Origin: an uncultured Butyricimonas sp. | GTDB taxonomy: Bacteria > Bacteroidota > Bacteroidia > Bacteroidales > Marinifilaceae | Assembly: GCA_944321845.1 (NCBI GenBank) | Contig: CALUMT010000040.1 | Span: 1-64,000, forward strand | DNA: 64,000 bases | Direction: 5' to 3' | In this document: piece after piece, positions 54,442-63,263 of the stretch | How positions within the stretch are numbered: the first letter of the stretch is position 1 | Layout: every line of letters begins with the position of its first letter | Program-made: the position numbers and the translations under genes | The notes under the pieces: generated by a model | Databases searched by the model: none | Seen by the model: only the letters and a program-made list of their open reading frames with translations | What the model was told of the DNA's origin: nothing

Positions 54442-57276
54442 TTATTGGCGTTTGCAGATGTCGGCATAGGGGCAGTTGCGGCATTTTTCCGTGATTTCTG
54501 TTTGTGTGAAAGGGATGTCCGGGGAGAATAATTCGCCGAGCAGATCGGTCAATAGTTCCCGAAATTCCGCTTCCAGGGGGAGAAAACGATGCACGGGGTC
54601 CTTGCCGCATTTCAAGGAATAATCGTAGCCGGGAGTGAAGAGTAGTTTGGTGCTGTAAATGCCGGGGAGGATGGGATCTGTGCCCGGATTCTCGTACTCG
54701 TACATCAGGCAGTAGAGCAGGGTTTGGAAGGCGGCCTTGTTGCGTTGCTTGTTCTGGGAATCGAAAATGGCAGACAGATCCTTAAAGTCCATTTTGTCTG
54801 CCCCGGTCTTGTAGTCGATGACCCGGGTTCCCCGGTCGATGTGGTCTACCCGGTCGATGTTTCCCTCGATGTACACGGTACGGGAACCTGTTTGTCCGTT
54901 GGGGAGGGAGAAGGGCATCCGGTAGGGACGTTCCATGGAAATCAAGTGGAATGGGCAGAGGGACTTGTCGTACTCGAATACTTTCCGGATGTATTTTTTT
55001 ACAACGGACAGGACTAAGTCGTTCATACCGGTCGATATGACCTGGGATGGCAGGCTTTCGTACAGGCGGGTATAGGAGTTACGGATATGTTCCTCGATGA
55101 GGGTGTCGTTCTGCAGAAGGTTATCTAGGTGTTCGGTTGTCACCTCCCCGTTGGGGATGGTCTGGTAGAGCGATTGGGTGCATTCGTGGAAAATGGTTCC
55201 CAGTAGCCGATGGTCGAGTTCCTCGGCCATTTCGTCTTTCTCCTTGATCCCGGCAATGTATTTGAAATAGAATTTCAGCCGGCATTCCATGTAAGTGTTC
55301 AGTGCGGAGGGAGAAAGCCCTTTCCCATCGGTGCGGCTGTAGCGGGTGAGTTGTTCCAGTATCTCCGGGGTCTTGGAAATGGTGATTTCCGGGATATCCC
55401 GGGAGGAAATGTTGTTTTGAAAGTGGGTTTCCTGTATGGGAAGTCCCGATTCGTATTTCATCTGGTAGAGGAAGCGACTCATTTCTCCGCTGTTGATTCC
55501 CCGGGTCACGTCGGTATAGAGAAGCTTGACGTGTTCGGCCCGTTGCAATAGCCGGTAAAAATAGTAGGCAAACAAGGCGTCCTGGTGTTCCGGGGTAGGG
55601 AGGCCGAAACCGAGGCGCAGGTTGTAGGGAATGAATGAAGCGGTATGCCCGCTGGTGGGTATGATCCCCTCGTTTGCTGAAAGAATGATGAGATTCTTGA
55701 AATCCAGCATACGGGTTTCCATCAGTCCCATGATTTGCATGCCTTCCAGGGGTTCGCCGGAGAAAGGAATCGTGATGCCTTGCAGGATTTTGTGGATGAT
55801 CTGCAGGTAGAGTTGATTGTCCGGGGTGATACCCTCTTCCTGAAAGACGTTGCGCATGCTTTGAATCGTGGTGTATATGGAGAATAGAAATTCTTTCTCG
55901 ATGCGGAGGTTGTCGTCCGAGACCTCTTGTAGGCTCGTGATGAGGCGGCGGAGGACGCCCAACAGGTAGGTCATCAGGTTTTCTTCCCTGGAGGAGAAAA
56001 TCTCCCGGGTGATGTCGTCCCATTGCAGATCTTTTTCCGGGATGTAGACGATGTTTTTCGTGTTGACCTCATTCGTGAAAGCGGGGATATCCTCCGGGCA
56101 GGAATTCTTGATTAATTTATGATTCAACAGGGCAATGACGGGTTTGTAATAGTAATACGTCATGCCTTCCTCCTGTTTTGTGTAGCGTTTCAGATCCCCG
56201 AGCATGGCGATAAGGGCTGCCACGGAGGTGTTTTGTGCCGGGTAACCCATCGTGATGTTGATTTTGGAAATCTCGGGGGGAATGGAATGAATGACGGGCG
56301 TAAGCAGGGTTTCATCGCACAGCACGATGGCTGTATCCGTGTATTCTTTCCGTGGCGAGGGATGCAGCTGTTTCAGTAGGGTTGGGATGAGTTTTGCCTG
56401 CCCGATGACCGAGGGGGTGGAAATGTATTCCACGCTTTTGCCGTTATGCCGGAAATTGTTGAAATGCTCTATCCCCAGGGCATTGGGGAACAGTTTCATG
56501 TTCTCCCGGATGTAGTGTCCGGCCTCGTGGTTATCGTTGGTCGAGTAATACAGGTCATAATCCCAGTAGAAGAGGGCCTGTCCATTGTCCCGGAAATAGC
56601 TGAATATCTTTTTCTCGCATTGATTCAGGGCGTTGAAACCGGCGAATACCAGTTGGCGGTCGGTATGAAAGTCGTTCAACCGTTCCGCGAAGAGGCGTTG
56701 CCCCATTCCCTCGTAACAAAGTCCTTCGGCTAACAGATGTTCCCGAAATTTCTGGTAGGTGGGATAGAGCCGATTCCACACGTTCAGGAATTCCTGTTGT
56801 TCCCGGCTGTATTTCTCGGGATGGAAGCTGCTCCAGAAACTGCGGATGAACTCTATCTGCTCCGGGGTGAGATAGGGAAAAGCGGCTTCGATTTCCTGCA
56901 GGGCGACCAGGTTGGAGAATAGTCCCCGGGCATCGGCCATGTATTTGTCGATGTCGTCAAAGTCCCCGAGAAGCATGTTACCCCAGAAATAAAAGTCGTC
57001 GAAGCGTTCCTCCGTGCCGGAGCAGGTACGGTATGCCTTGTATAATTTGATGATCAGGGCCAAGTCCTCGGCTTTCTTCAATCCGGTTTGGCGTTCAATG
57101 AATTCACCCAGGGTAAGAATTTCCGGCATCCACACGGGACGGTCGACCAGTGCGGACAGTTCCCGGGCCAGGAATAATCCGGCCCGTTTGTTGGGAAACA
57201 GGATGGTCAGGTGTTCGAAATGGTAGCCGTAACGCTGGATTAAATCTTTTGCCAACAGGTTTAGGAATGAATTCAT
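54442..57276 (-). CDS. PD-(D/E)XK nuclease, AddB/RecB-like, 944 aa
   Basis: Likely a helicase-nuclease subunit for double-strand-break repair. The N-terminal part has a degenerate P-loop region (LTILFPNKRAGLFLARELS near 22-40) as in AddB. The nuclease domain is C-terminal: GLSPSALNTYMECRLKFYFKYI starts it near 665, His in GTIFHECTQSLY near 705, and the catalytic core is IEGNIDRVDHIDRGTRVIDYKTG near 805-827. The end, ITEKCRNCPYADICKRQ, has the Cys cluster of an iron-sulfur site. The ATG at 57276 is chosen because the conserved protein begins MNSFLNLL; an upstream in-frame ATG lies in the promoter region. Confidence 0.85.
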   Translation of the reverse strand: MNSFLNLLAKDLIQRYGYHFEHLTILFPNKRAGLFLARELSALVDRPVWMPEILTLGEFIERQTGLKKAEDLALIIKLYKAYRTCSGTEERFDDFYFWGNMLLGDFDDIDKYMADARGLFSNLVALQEIEAAFPYLTPEQIEFIRSFWSSFHPEKYSREQQEFLNVWNRLYPTYQKFREHLLAEGLCYEGMGQRLFAERLNDFHTDRQLVFAGFNALNQCEKKIFSYFRDNGQALFYWDYDLYYSTNDNHEAGHYIRENMKLFPNALGIEHFNNFRHNGKSVEYISTPSVIGQAKLIPTLLKQLHPSPRKEYTDTAIVLCDETLLTPVIHSIPPEISKINITMGYPAQNTSVAALIAMLGDLKRYTKQEEGMTYYYYKPVIALLNHKLIKNSCPEDIPAFTNEVNTKNIVYIPEKDLQWDDITREIFSSREENLMTYLLGVLRRLITSLQEVSDDNLRIEKEFLFSIYTTIQSMRNVFQEEGITPDNQLYLQIIHKILQGITIPFSGEPLEGMQIMGLMETRMLDFKNLIILSANEGIIPTSGHTASFIPYNLRLGFGLPTPEHQDALFAYYFYRLLQRAEHVKLLYTDVTRGINSGEMSRFLYQMKYESGLPIQETHFQNNISSRDIPEITISKTPEILEQLTRYSRTDGKGLSPSALNTYMECRLKFYFKYIAGIKEKDEMAEELDHRLLGTIFHECTQSLYQTIPNGEVTTEHLDNLLQNDTLIEEHIRNSYTRLYESLPSQVISTGMNDLVLSVVKKYIRKVFEYDKSLCPFHLISMERPYRMPFSLPNGQTGSRTVYIEGNIDRVDHIDRGTRVIDYKTGADKMDFKDLSAIFDSQNKQRNKAAFQTLLYCLMYEYENPGTDPILPGIYSTKLLFTPGYDYSLKCGKDPVHRFLPLEAEFRELLTDLLGELFSPDIPFTQTEITEKCRNCPYADICKRQ

Positions 57277-57297
57277 GTCGCCTTTGAAATTTATTGT

Positions 57298-57321
57298 TAC
57301 TTTTGTTTGGAAACAAAAGTA
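57298..57321. promoter_or_regulatory. Palindrome carrying a -7 box on each strand
   Basis: Two perfect 11-base inverted arms (57298-57308 and 57311-57321) are separated by GG. Each arm contains TACTTTTG in the outward-reading sense, so the site may be a shared operator and overlapping divergent promoter for the nuclease (minus, start 57276) and the nitroreductase (plus, start 57350). No well-placed TTTG upstream box is seen for either. Confidence 0.5.
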
Positions 57322-57349
57322 CGGTTTAAAAACGAAATAAAATCTATCC

Positions 57350-57913
57350 ATGTTGAAAGAATTGTTGCAGAAAAACAGGAGTTACCGCCGCTTTTTTCAG
57401 GATGTGCGCCTGACGGAGGCCGAGTTGCGGGAATTGGTCGGTTTGACCCGTTATTGTGCTTCCGGGCGGAATGCCCAGGCATTGCGCTATCGGGCAGTGG
57501 TGGACAAAAAGACCTGCGAGCAGGTTTTTCATACGTTGGCCTGGGCCGGTTACTTGAAGGATTGGCCGGGTCCAGAGGAGGGCGAACGGCCTTCGGCTTA
57601 CCTGATCCAGTTGCTGGATACTTCCATCGTGGAGAATTGTCTCTGTGATGACGGAATCCAGGCGCAGACTATTCTGCTGGGAGCCGTGGAAAAGGGCTAT
57701 GGCGGTTGCATCATCAAGGCTTTCAAGAATGATGCCTTGCGGGAAATCCTGCAATTGCCGGAACACCTGAAGATCATGTACGTGCTGGCACTTGGCAAAC
57801 CGAAAGAGACGGTGGTACTCGAGGATATGAAGGACGGGGATTTCCGTTATTGGCGGGAGCCTGACGGTTCGCACCATGTACCCAAGCGGCCGTTGGAAGA
57901 TTTGTTGGTATAA
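57350..57913 (+). CDS. Nitroreductase-family protein, 187 aa
   Basis: FMN-binding flavoenzyme. The N-terminal NRSYRRFFQD (residues 9-18) is the usual flavin-phosphate motif, RYCASGRNAQALRYRAVVD near 34-52 contacts FMN, and GVEKGYGGC-type residues (GAVEKGYGGCIIK near 107-119) match the family. Substrates are not predictable. It lies 13 bases before the FAH-family gene. Confidence 0.85.
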   Translation: MLKELLQKNRSYRRFFQDVRLTEAELRELVGLTRYCASGRNAQALRYRAVVDKKTCEQVFHTLAWAGYLKDWPGPEEGERPSAYLIQLLDTSIVENCLCDDGIQAQTILLGAVEKGYGGCIIKAFKNDALREILQLPEHLKIMYVLALGKPKETVVLEDMKDGDFRYWREPDGSHHVPKRPLEDLLV

Positions 57914-57926
57914 GGGAGGAGGGACG

Positions 57927-58496
57927 ATGAAACTGATTTGTGCAGAGTATAATAAACGGGGCGATGTGGCCTATTCCGTGGTGGGGGATAATGCCTTGTT
58001 GCGGAATAATGATGATTTTTATATCCCTGATTTTGCCGGTCATCTTACCGCGGAACCGCATCTGGTATTGCGGGTAAGTAAAATCGGGAAAAGCGTGGGT
58101 GAGCGTTTTGCCGGCCGCTATTACGAGGAAGTGGGCGTTGGTATCCGATTCCACGCGGAGGACCTGGAAAATAGTTTGCTGGATAAAGGTTTGTCTCCGG
58201 CGATGGCTTCCGCTTTTGACGGGTCGGCGGCTATTTCCCCGTTGGTTTCCCGGGAGGGGAGTGTGGAAGATTGGTGTCTGGTTTTCCGGAAAAACGAGGA
58301 AGTCCTTTATTCCGGTCGGGTTGAGGATTTACCTCTTTCACCCGAACAGCAGATTGCTGCCATGTCCCGTTACTACATGCTGAAAATCGGTGACTTCATT
58401 TATTGCGGCGGTCTACCCCGTTTCGTTGTCCAACCCGGCGACCGTCTTCGTCTTTCCCTCGCCGATCGGGAATTGCTCGACTTTGGGGTAAAGTGA
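57927..58496 (+). CDS. Fumarylacetoacetate hydrolase family protein, 189 aa
   Basis: The fold is read from YIPDFAGHLTAEPHLVLRVSKIGKSV (in two parts, near 33-58), YYEEVGVGIRFHAEDLE near 66-82, and the C-terminal VVQPGDRLRLSLADRELLDFGVK-like end, which matches 2-hydroxyhepta-diene-dioate isomerase-type proteins. It is short for the family but typical of Bacteroidales members. The ATG at 57927 follows a GGAGGAGGG Shine-Dalgarno-like run. The substrate is unknown. Confidence 0.75.
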   Translation: MKLICAEYNKRGDVAYSVVGDNALLRNNDDFYIPDFAGHLTAEPHLVLRVSKIGKSVGERFAGRYYEEVGVGIRFHAEDLENSLLDKGLSPAMASAFDGSAAISPLVSREGSVEDWCLVFRKNEEVLYSGRVEDLPLSPEQQIAAMSRYYMLKIGDFIYCGGLPRFVVQPGDRLRLSLADRELLDFGVK

Positions 58497-58535
58497 TTTT
58501 TGCAATCGGGAGATTGATACGCTAGGTAAGAATAT

Positions 58536-58563
58536 AAAAAACGGTCCGTAAAGACCGTTTTTT
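58536..58563. terminator. Bidirectional terminator
   Basis: A perfect 11-bp stem with A-rich and T-rich outer ends (58536-58546 with 58553-58563) lies between the convergent FAH-family gene and fadD. Confidence 0.85.
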
Positions 58564-58568
58564 ATGAT

Positions 58569-60245
58569 TTATTTCGAGTAAAGGAAACGCTTGATTTTGT
58601 GCGTGGGGGTTTTCTCGAATGGTTCGTGCTGCACCAGTACCAGTTGGAGTTTCGAGAAATTGTTTACCCGGGCATTCACGTATTCCCGCAATTCCTGTTT
58701 CTGTTCCTCGATGTAATCGCTGATTTTGGCCTTGTAGTTTCCGGCCTGATTTTTCAACTTGTGGTACTGTTTTTCCAGTTCTTCCATGTTGAAATGAACC
58801 ATGGCTACCAGTTTCCCTTTCTTCTCTACCACCAGCGACTCGTTCACGAAACGGAAATTATTGATGATGGATTCGATTTCCTCCGGGTAGATATTTTCCC
58901 CGGAAGCCCCGAGTATCATGGTTTTGATACGGCCGCGGATGGAAAGGCGTCCCTGTTTGTCCATGGCGCCGAGGTCTCCCGTTTTGAACCATCCGTCGGG
59001 CGAGAATACTTCCTCGTTCAGTTCTGGGCGTTTGTAGTAACCTTGCATCACGTTCGGGCCCTTGATCCAGATTTCACCCTCTCCCTTGTGGTCGGGTTCG
59101 TTGATTTTTATCGTCACACCCTCCATCACGGGACCAACGCCCTGCAGGAAGGTTTGCGAGGGATTGGAACCGGCCACCATCGGAGCGGTTTCCGTCAACC
59201 CGTAGCCGATGGCATAGGGGAAGCGGGCTTCCCGGAGGAATCGTTCCACGGTGGCGTCCAGTTTGGAACCGCCGATACCGAAGAATTTCAACTCTCCGCC
59301 AAATGTCTGCATCAATTTTTTCCCGGCCAAGTAATTGAGAATCTTACGGGCCGGGCTGAAACCATACAGGGTACGGATGAATTTGTTCTTCTGGAACTTG
59401 GGTACAACCTGCGTCTTGTATATTTTCTCGATGATCAGGGGTACGGAAAGAATCACTGTCGGGCGCACTTTCTGCATGGCGGGCACGAGCAATTTGGGTG
59501 TCGGTACCCGGTCCAGGTAGTAAACCTGTGCCCCGTACATCAGCGGGAGCAATAATCCCAGTGTGTTCTCGTACGTGTGGGCCATGGGCAGGATGCTCAG
59601 GAACTTGTACGTTTCATCCACGGGTTGGATGGTGTGGCATTGTTGGGCATCCCATACCAGGTTCTTGTGGGTGAGGATAACGCCTTTCGAAAAGCCTGTT
59701 GTACCGGAAGTGTAAATGATGGAGGCAATGTCGTCTTCCTCTACCTCCACGCTGGGCAGTAACGAGGTATCGTGCAGATTGATGTCCGGTGTCAACCGAT
59801 CCAATTCCTCCGGCGTGTAACATCCATCCGGGATAGTCGCGAAATTATTGATTAATATCTTGTGTTTCAGGAAAGGCGTACTCACGGTTTCCAGTTGTTT
59901 GGCCAGCAGGCGGGATACGAATATCACTTTTACCTCGGCATGTTCCAGTATGTTTTGGAGTTCCGTGGAGGAGAAACCCGGCAGGATGGGTACCGTGATG
60001 GCTCCCGTCTGGGCAATGGCGAATTGCGTGATTCCCCAGTTGGGCATATTGGCACTGAGAATAGCTACTTTGTCCCCTTTCTTCACGCCGAGGCGCAACA
60101 AGTGATGGGCAACAGCAACCACCTCGTTATATAAATCCTGGTAAGTCCTCTTCCCGCTAGCCACGAAGTTCAAAGACAACTTCTTGGCGAATTTGGAACA
60201 ACTTGTTTTAAGCAGTTCCGGTAGAGTTAGTTTTTTTAATGTCAT
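58569..60245 (-). CDS. fadD: Long-chain fatty acid CoA ligase (AMP-binding), 558 aa
   Basis: Activates fatty acids to acyl-CoA through an acyl-adenylate. The AMP-binding signature IIYTSGTTGFSKGVILTHKN is near 171-190, YGLTETAPMV near 343, the Asp of GWFKTGDLG near 420 and the hinge RLSIRGRIKTMILGASGENIYP (in two parts) near 434-455. A helical insert near 475-535 (EELEKQYHKLKNQAGN) is common in Bacteroidales copies. Cytoplasmic or membrane-associated. No fatty-acid genes flank it. Confidence 0.9.
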   Translation of the reverse strand: MTLKKLTLPELLKTSCSKFAKKLSLNFVASGKRTYQDLYNEVVAVAHHLLRLGVKKGDKVAILSANMPNWGITQFAIAQTGAITVPILPGFSSTELQNILEHAEVKVIFVSRLLAKQLETVSTPFLKHKILINNFATIPDGCYTPEELDRLTPDINLHDTSLLPSVEVEEDDIASIIYTSGTTGFSKGVILTHKNLVWDAQQCHTIQPVDETYKFLSILPMAHTYENTLGLLLPLMYGAQVYYLDRVPTPKLLVPAMQKVRPTVILSVPLIIEKIYKTQVVPKFQKNKFIRTLYGFSPARKILNYLAGKKLMQTFGGELKFFGIGGSKLDATVERFLREARFPYAIGYGLTETAPMVAGSNPSQTFLQGVGPVMEGVTIKINEPDHKGEGEIWIKGPNVMQGYYKRPELNEEVFSPDGWFKTGDLGAMDKQGRLSIRGRIKTMILGASGENIYPEEIESIINNFRFVNESLVVEKKGKLVAMVHFNMEELEKQYHKLKNQAGNYKAKISDYIEEQKQELREYVNARVNNFSKLQLVLVQHEPFEKTPTHKIKRFLYSK

Positions 60246-60376
60246 GTTTTTGTAATTCGAATTTTCCCGTCAAAATTAGTATGTTATATGTTAGCTTTTA
60301 GTTAAAGACGGGCCAAAAATAGTTATTACTCCCAAATAAATGGGAATTGTTGTTTATTTTGGGTGCTTGGGAAAGT

Positions 60377-61381
60377 TTAGTTTTTCTGTTGAAAGGCTTT
60401 TATCCGGGTTGCGATATTCCGTTGTACATTCAGGAAATAGAGATTGATTTCCTGCACATGATAATTTCCTTTGGGGAATAATGTGGCAATACTCGGGATA
60501 TAGTAGTCGTCTGGGTTCAATCCGTCAACCACGAGTGAATGGAGGGCGGCATCCATCCTTGCCCCAACGGTGTAAAACAGGGTGTCCGACTGTTCTCCGT
60601 TGAAGAATACGGAACCGGTATTTCTGCTGGCGGGGATATACGTCGTGTCATTGCTCCAGTTCAGCGGGTTGATACATACCACGTTCCCCATGAAGAGGGG
60701 AGATTCGGCTGAGGCATCGGCCAGACTGTTGAAACTGATGATGACTCCCGTGTCCGTTGAATCCTGTGCCGGTTGCAAGGCCGGGTAATCCTCCAGTTCC
60801 TGCCTGGTAATGGGAAATCCAAACACGTAAGCGGCAATCAATTGTTGCCGTTGTGCTGTGCTCAGTTTATGCTTCAATAATTCGATGACCGTTTTGGCAC
60901 CCTGGCTGTGGCCTGCCAGAATAAAGGGGCGTCCCTCGTTGAAGTGCTGCATGTAGTAATCGAAAGCCCGCTCGATATCCTCGTATGCCGTGACGTACCG
61001 CCGTTCGGTTTCTTCCGGTTCGACCATCCACGATTCCATCGTGATTTGCCGGTAGTATGGGCTGTAGAAATTGGCATGCGGAGAGAATAATTCCGCGGCC
61101 AGTCGGGCAGAGGCATCCACGGCCTCTCGTTGCTCGGGGGAGGTTACGTTCATGTGGTGGTAGACCTGTCCCTCGCTGTCTTTCCAGTCCCAAATACAGG
61201 TAGGCGTGATGTAGAACACATCCGCGGTCCTATTTCCCGTGTTCAACGGGTTCACGTACCACGATTCAGCAAGCGTGTAATCCGGTTTTTCCGGCAAGGT
61301 TGTTTTCTCACTGGAACGTTCGCAGCCCATGGTGCCGATCAGGAAGATGAGGAGGGTCAAGTATAGCGGGTAATGTTTCAT
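60377..61381 (-). CDS. DUF3089 lipoprotein with alpha/beta hydrolase motif, 334 aa
   Basis: Lipobox LIGTMGCERS with Cys near residue 20. DUF3089 hallmarks are VFYITPTCIWDW near 55, HANFYSPYYRQIT near 100 and the nucleophile elbow LAGHSQGAKTVIELLKH near residue 155. An envelope esterase or hydrolase is likely; the substrate is unknown. It is downstream of pepD on the same strand but behind a terminator. Confidence 0.85.
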   Translation of the reverse strand: MKHYPLYLTLLIFLIGTMGCERSSEKTTLPEKPDYTLAESWYVNPLNTGNRTADVFYITPTCIWDWKDSEGQVYHHMNVTSPEQREAVDASARLAAELFSPHANFYSPYYRQITMESWMVEPEETERRYVTAYEDIERAFDYYMQHFNEGRPFILAGHSQGAKTVIELLKHKLSTAQRQQLIAAYVFGFPITRQELEDYPALQPAQDSTDTGVIISFNSLADASAESPLFMGNVVCINPLNWSNDTTYIPASRNTGSVFFNGEQSDTLFYTVGARMDAALHSLVVDGLNPDDYYIPSIATLFPKGNYHVQEINLYFLNVQRNIATRIKAFQQKN

Positions 61382-61401
61382 GGAATTTCGTTTAATAAAT
61401 C

Positions 61402-61438
61402 AAAAAACTCCCGCGATTCACAAGGAACAAGCGGGAGT
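61402..61438 (-). terminator. Terminator of pepD
   Basis: Perfect 8-bp stem (61407-61414 with 61431-61438) and a 16-base loop; on the minus strand the stem runs into a T run at 61407-61402. Confidence 0.7.
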
Positions 61439-61459
61439 GCAAATATACGTGTAATATTT

Positions 61460-62923
61460 TTATTTCACGGGAACTTCTGCCAAAACAGCTTTCAGGAAAT
61501 TCCAGTATTTCTCAACCGAAGCAATATTTACCCGTTCGTCCGGAGAGTGCGGGGATTGCAAGGTTGGTCCGAAGGAGATCATATCCCAGTTCGGGTAGGT
61601 AGAGCCCAGGATGCCGCATTCCAATCCGGCGTGAATAGCCATGATGGCCGGTTTCTTCCCGTATAATTTCTCGTAGATTTCTACCATTTCCTTGCGGATA
61701 GCGGAATCCGGGTTCGGTTTCCATCCCGGGTATTCGCCCGTGAAGTTGATTTTCTCGGCTCCGGCCAGCTCGAATACGGCTTGCACGGACTGGGCCAATG
61801 CCATCTTGGCCGTTTCAACGGAAGAACGCATCAGCATGTATACTTCCACGCGTCCCTCGGCCACTTTCACGATAGCCAGGTTGTTGGAGGTTTCCACCGT
61901 ATCCGGCATGGAGTCGATCATGCGCATGGCTCCGTTCGGGCATGCCACGATAGCGTTTACCACGTTGGCTTGCACGGCCTCCGGCATCACGATGCTTGGC
62001 AGGGTGGTTTCCTCGGCACTTAATTGCAGGTTCGGTTCTTTGGCTCCGATTTCAGCCATGAAAATCTTTTGATATTCCTCTACGGCCATCAGGAATTTCT
62101 CGGCATTCTCGGCGGGCAGGGTGATAACACCGAAGGCCTCACGCGGGATAGCGTTACGCATGTTGCCACCTTCCATGGAAGACAAACGTACGTTTAATTC
62201 CCCGGCAATCGTCTTGATAAAGCGGAAGAACAGTTTATTGGCATTACCACGGCCCGTGTTGATATCCATACCGGAGTGACCGCCACGCAGTCCTTTCAAT
62301 GACAGCTTGAAGGCCTTGCTTCCAGCCGGAACGGCTTCCGGTTGGTAATTGAATGCAATTTCCCCGTCAACACCGCCGGCGCAACCCACGTAGAGTTCAC
62401 CCTCGGTCTCCGAGTCGAGGTTCAACAGAATATCCCCTTTCAACCAGTTCGGACGGATACCGTTAGCCCCGTCCATACCGGTTTCTTCCGTGGCGGTAAT
62501 CAGCACTTCCACCGGTCCGTGAGGGATGTCCTTGGACAACAGCACGGCCATTCCCGTGGCAACCCCGATACCGTTATCTGCTCCCAGCGTAGTGCCGTCG
62601 GCGGTAACCCATTCTCCGTCCACGTAGGCGTCGATGGGGTCTTTCGTGAAATCGTGTTGCTTATCCTCGTTCTTTTGCGGAACCATATCCAGGTGGCCTT
62701 GCAGGATAACACCCTTGCGGTTTTCCATGCCCGGCGTGGCTTCTTTTCTCATCAGAATATTACCGGCCTCGTCCATCTCGGCGTGGATACCGTTTTCTTT
62801 TGCCCAGTTCATCATGAACTCTCTTGCTTGCTCTTCGTGGTTAGAAGGGCGAGGAACTTGGGTCAGCTTATAGAAGTTTTCCCAGATAGCCTTGGGTTCC
62901 AAGGTGCAAATGCTTTTACTCAT
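61460..62923 (-). CDS. pepD: Aminoacyl-histidine dipeptidase (PepD, M20), 487 aa
   Basis: Zinc dipeptidase of peptidase family M20C. Metal ligands are seen in LQGHLDMVPQ near residue 77, TLGADNGIGVA near 117, TATEETGMDGA near 146 and, at the C terminus, IHAGLECGIL near 430 with SPHSPDERVNI near 460. The length is normal. Cytoplasmic. It fits a peptide-using anaerobe that also has pepP and a metalloprotease uptake locus. Confidence 0.95.
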   Translation of the reverse strand: MSKSICTLEPKAIWENFYKLTQVPRPSNHEEQAREFMMNWAKENGIHAEMDEAGNILMRKEATPGMENRKGVILQGHLDMVPQKNEDKQHDFTKDPIDAYVDGEWVTADGTTLGADNGIGVATGMAVLLSKDIPHGPVEVLITATEETGMDGANGIRPNWLKGDILLNLDSETEGELYVGCAGGVDGEIAFNYQPEAVPAGSKAFKLSLKGLRGGHSGMDINTGRGNANKLFFRFIKTIAGELNVRLSSMEGGNMRNAIPREAFGVITLPAENAEKFLMAVEEYQKIFMAEIGAKEPNLQLSAEETTLPSIVMPEAVQANVVNAIVACPNGAMRMIDSMPDTVETSNNLAIVKVAEGRVEVYMLMRSSVETAKMALAQSVQAVFELAGAEKINFTGEYPGWKPNPDSAIRKEMVEIYEKLYGKKPAIMAIHAGLECGILGSTYPNWDMISFGPTLQSPHSPDERVNIASVEKYWNFLKAVLAEVPVK

Positions 62924-63063
62924 AATATAATCGTTTTTAGTTTTTGTGTTTTTTATTTCAACGGTGGCAAGTTACAAAAAAATATATCTCTCGTATTCCT
63001 TTTTTACTTCTTTTTTCTCTGTATACTCTAACTTCTTCTTAAATATACTACTTAGCCTTCTTT

Positions 63064-63140
63064 GGAACGGTTCAGCAACGGTTCAGTAACGGTTTACCAT
63101 GCATGAATCATGGTTCATGAATGGCTGCGATAGGGCTGCG
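63064..63140. repeat. Degenerate 11-base-period array
   Basis: Seven consecutive 11-base units: GGAACGGTTCA (63064), GCAACGGTTCA (63075), GTAACGGTTTA (63086), CCATGCATGAA (63097), TCATGGTTCAT (63108), GAATGGCTGCG (63119) and ATAGGGCTGCG (63130). The first two match at 10 of 11 bases, the next at 9, and the last two at 8; the middle is more degenerate. The words differ from those of the 48283 array but the period is identical. Confidence 0.7.
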
Positions 63141-63217
63141 GATGGATTTTTGAGAATAGTTGAGGATAATTGAGTTTCAAACGGTTTGTACGTATTTGCT
63201 ACTGATTTACCGAGGTG

Positions 63218-63247
63218 TTGGATATGTAAAGATTTGTATTATTTTTG
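63218..63247 (+). promoter_or_regulatory. Promoter of the last gene
   Basis: TTG (63218-63220), 19 bases, then TATTTTTG (63240-63247). The start would be near 63253, leaving a leader of about 10 bases before the ATG at 63264. Confidence 0.5.
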
Positions 63248-63263
63248 CCACAAAAAAATGATT

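Larger units (their letters stand above)
62924..63263. other. Intergenic region before the last gene
   Basis: 340 bases between divergent pepD and the beta-propeller-like gene. A+T rich near pepD, then the 11-base-period array (63064-63140), then a plus-strand promoter (63218-63247). No gene is supported here. Confidence 0.6.

Noticed and set aside
22957-63140. The repeat arrays as CRISPR
   Set aside because: Units are 11 bases, abut without spacers and are degenerate; there are no cas genes.
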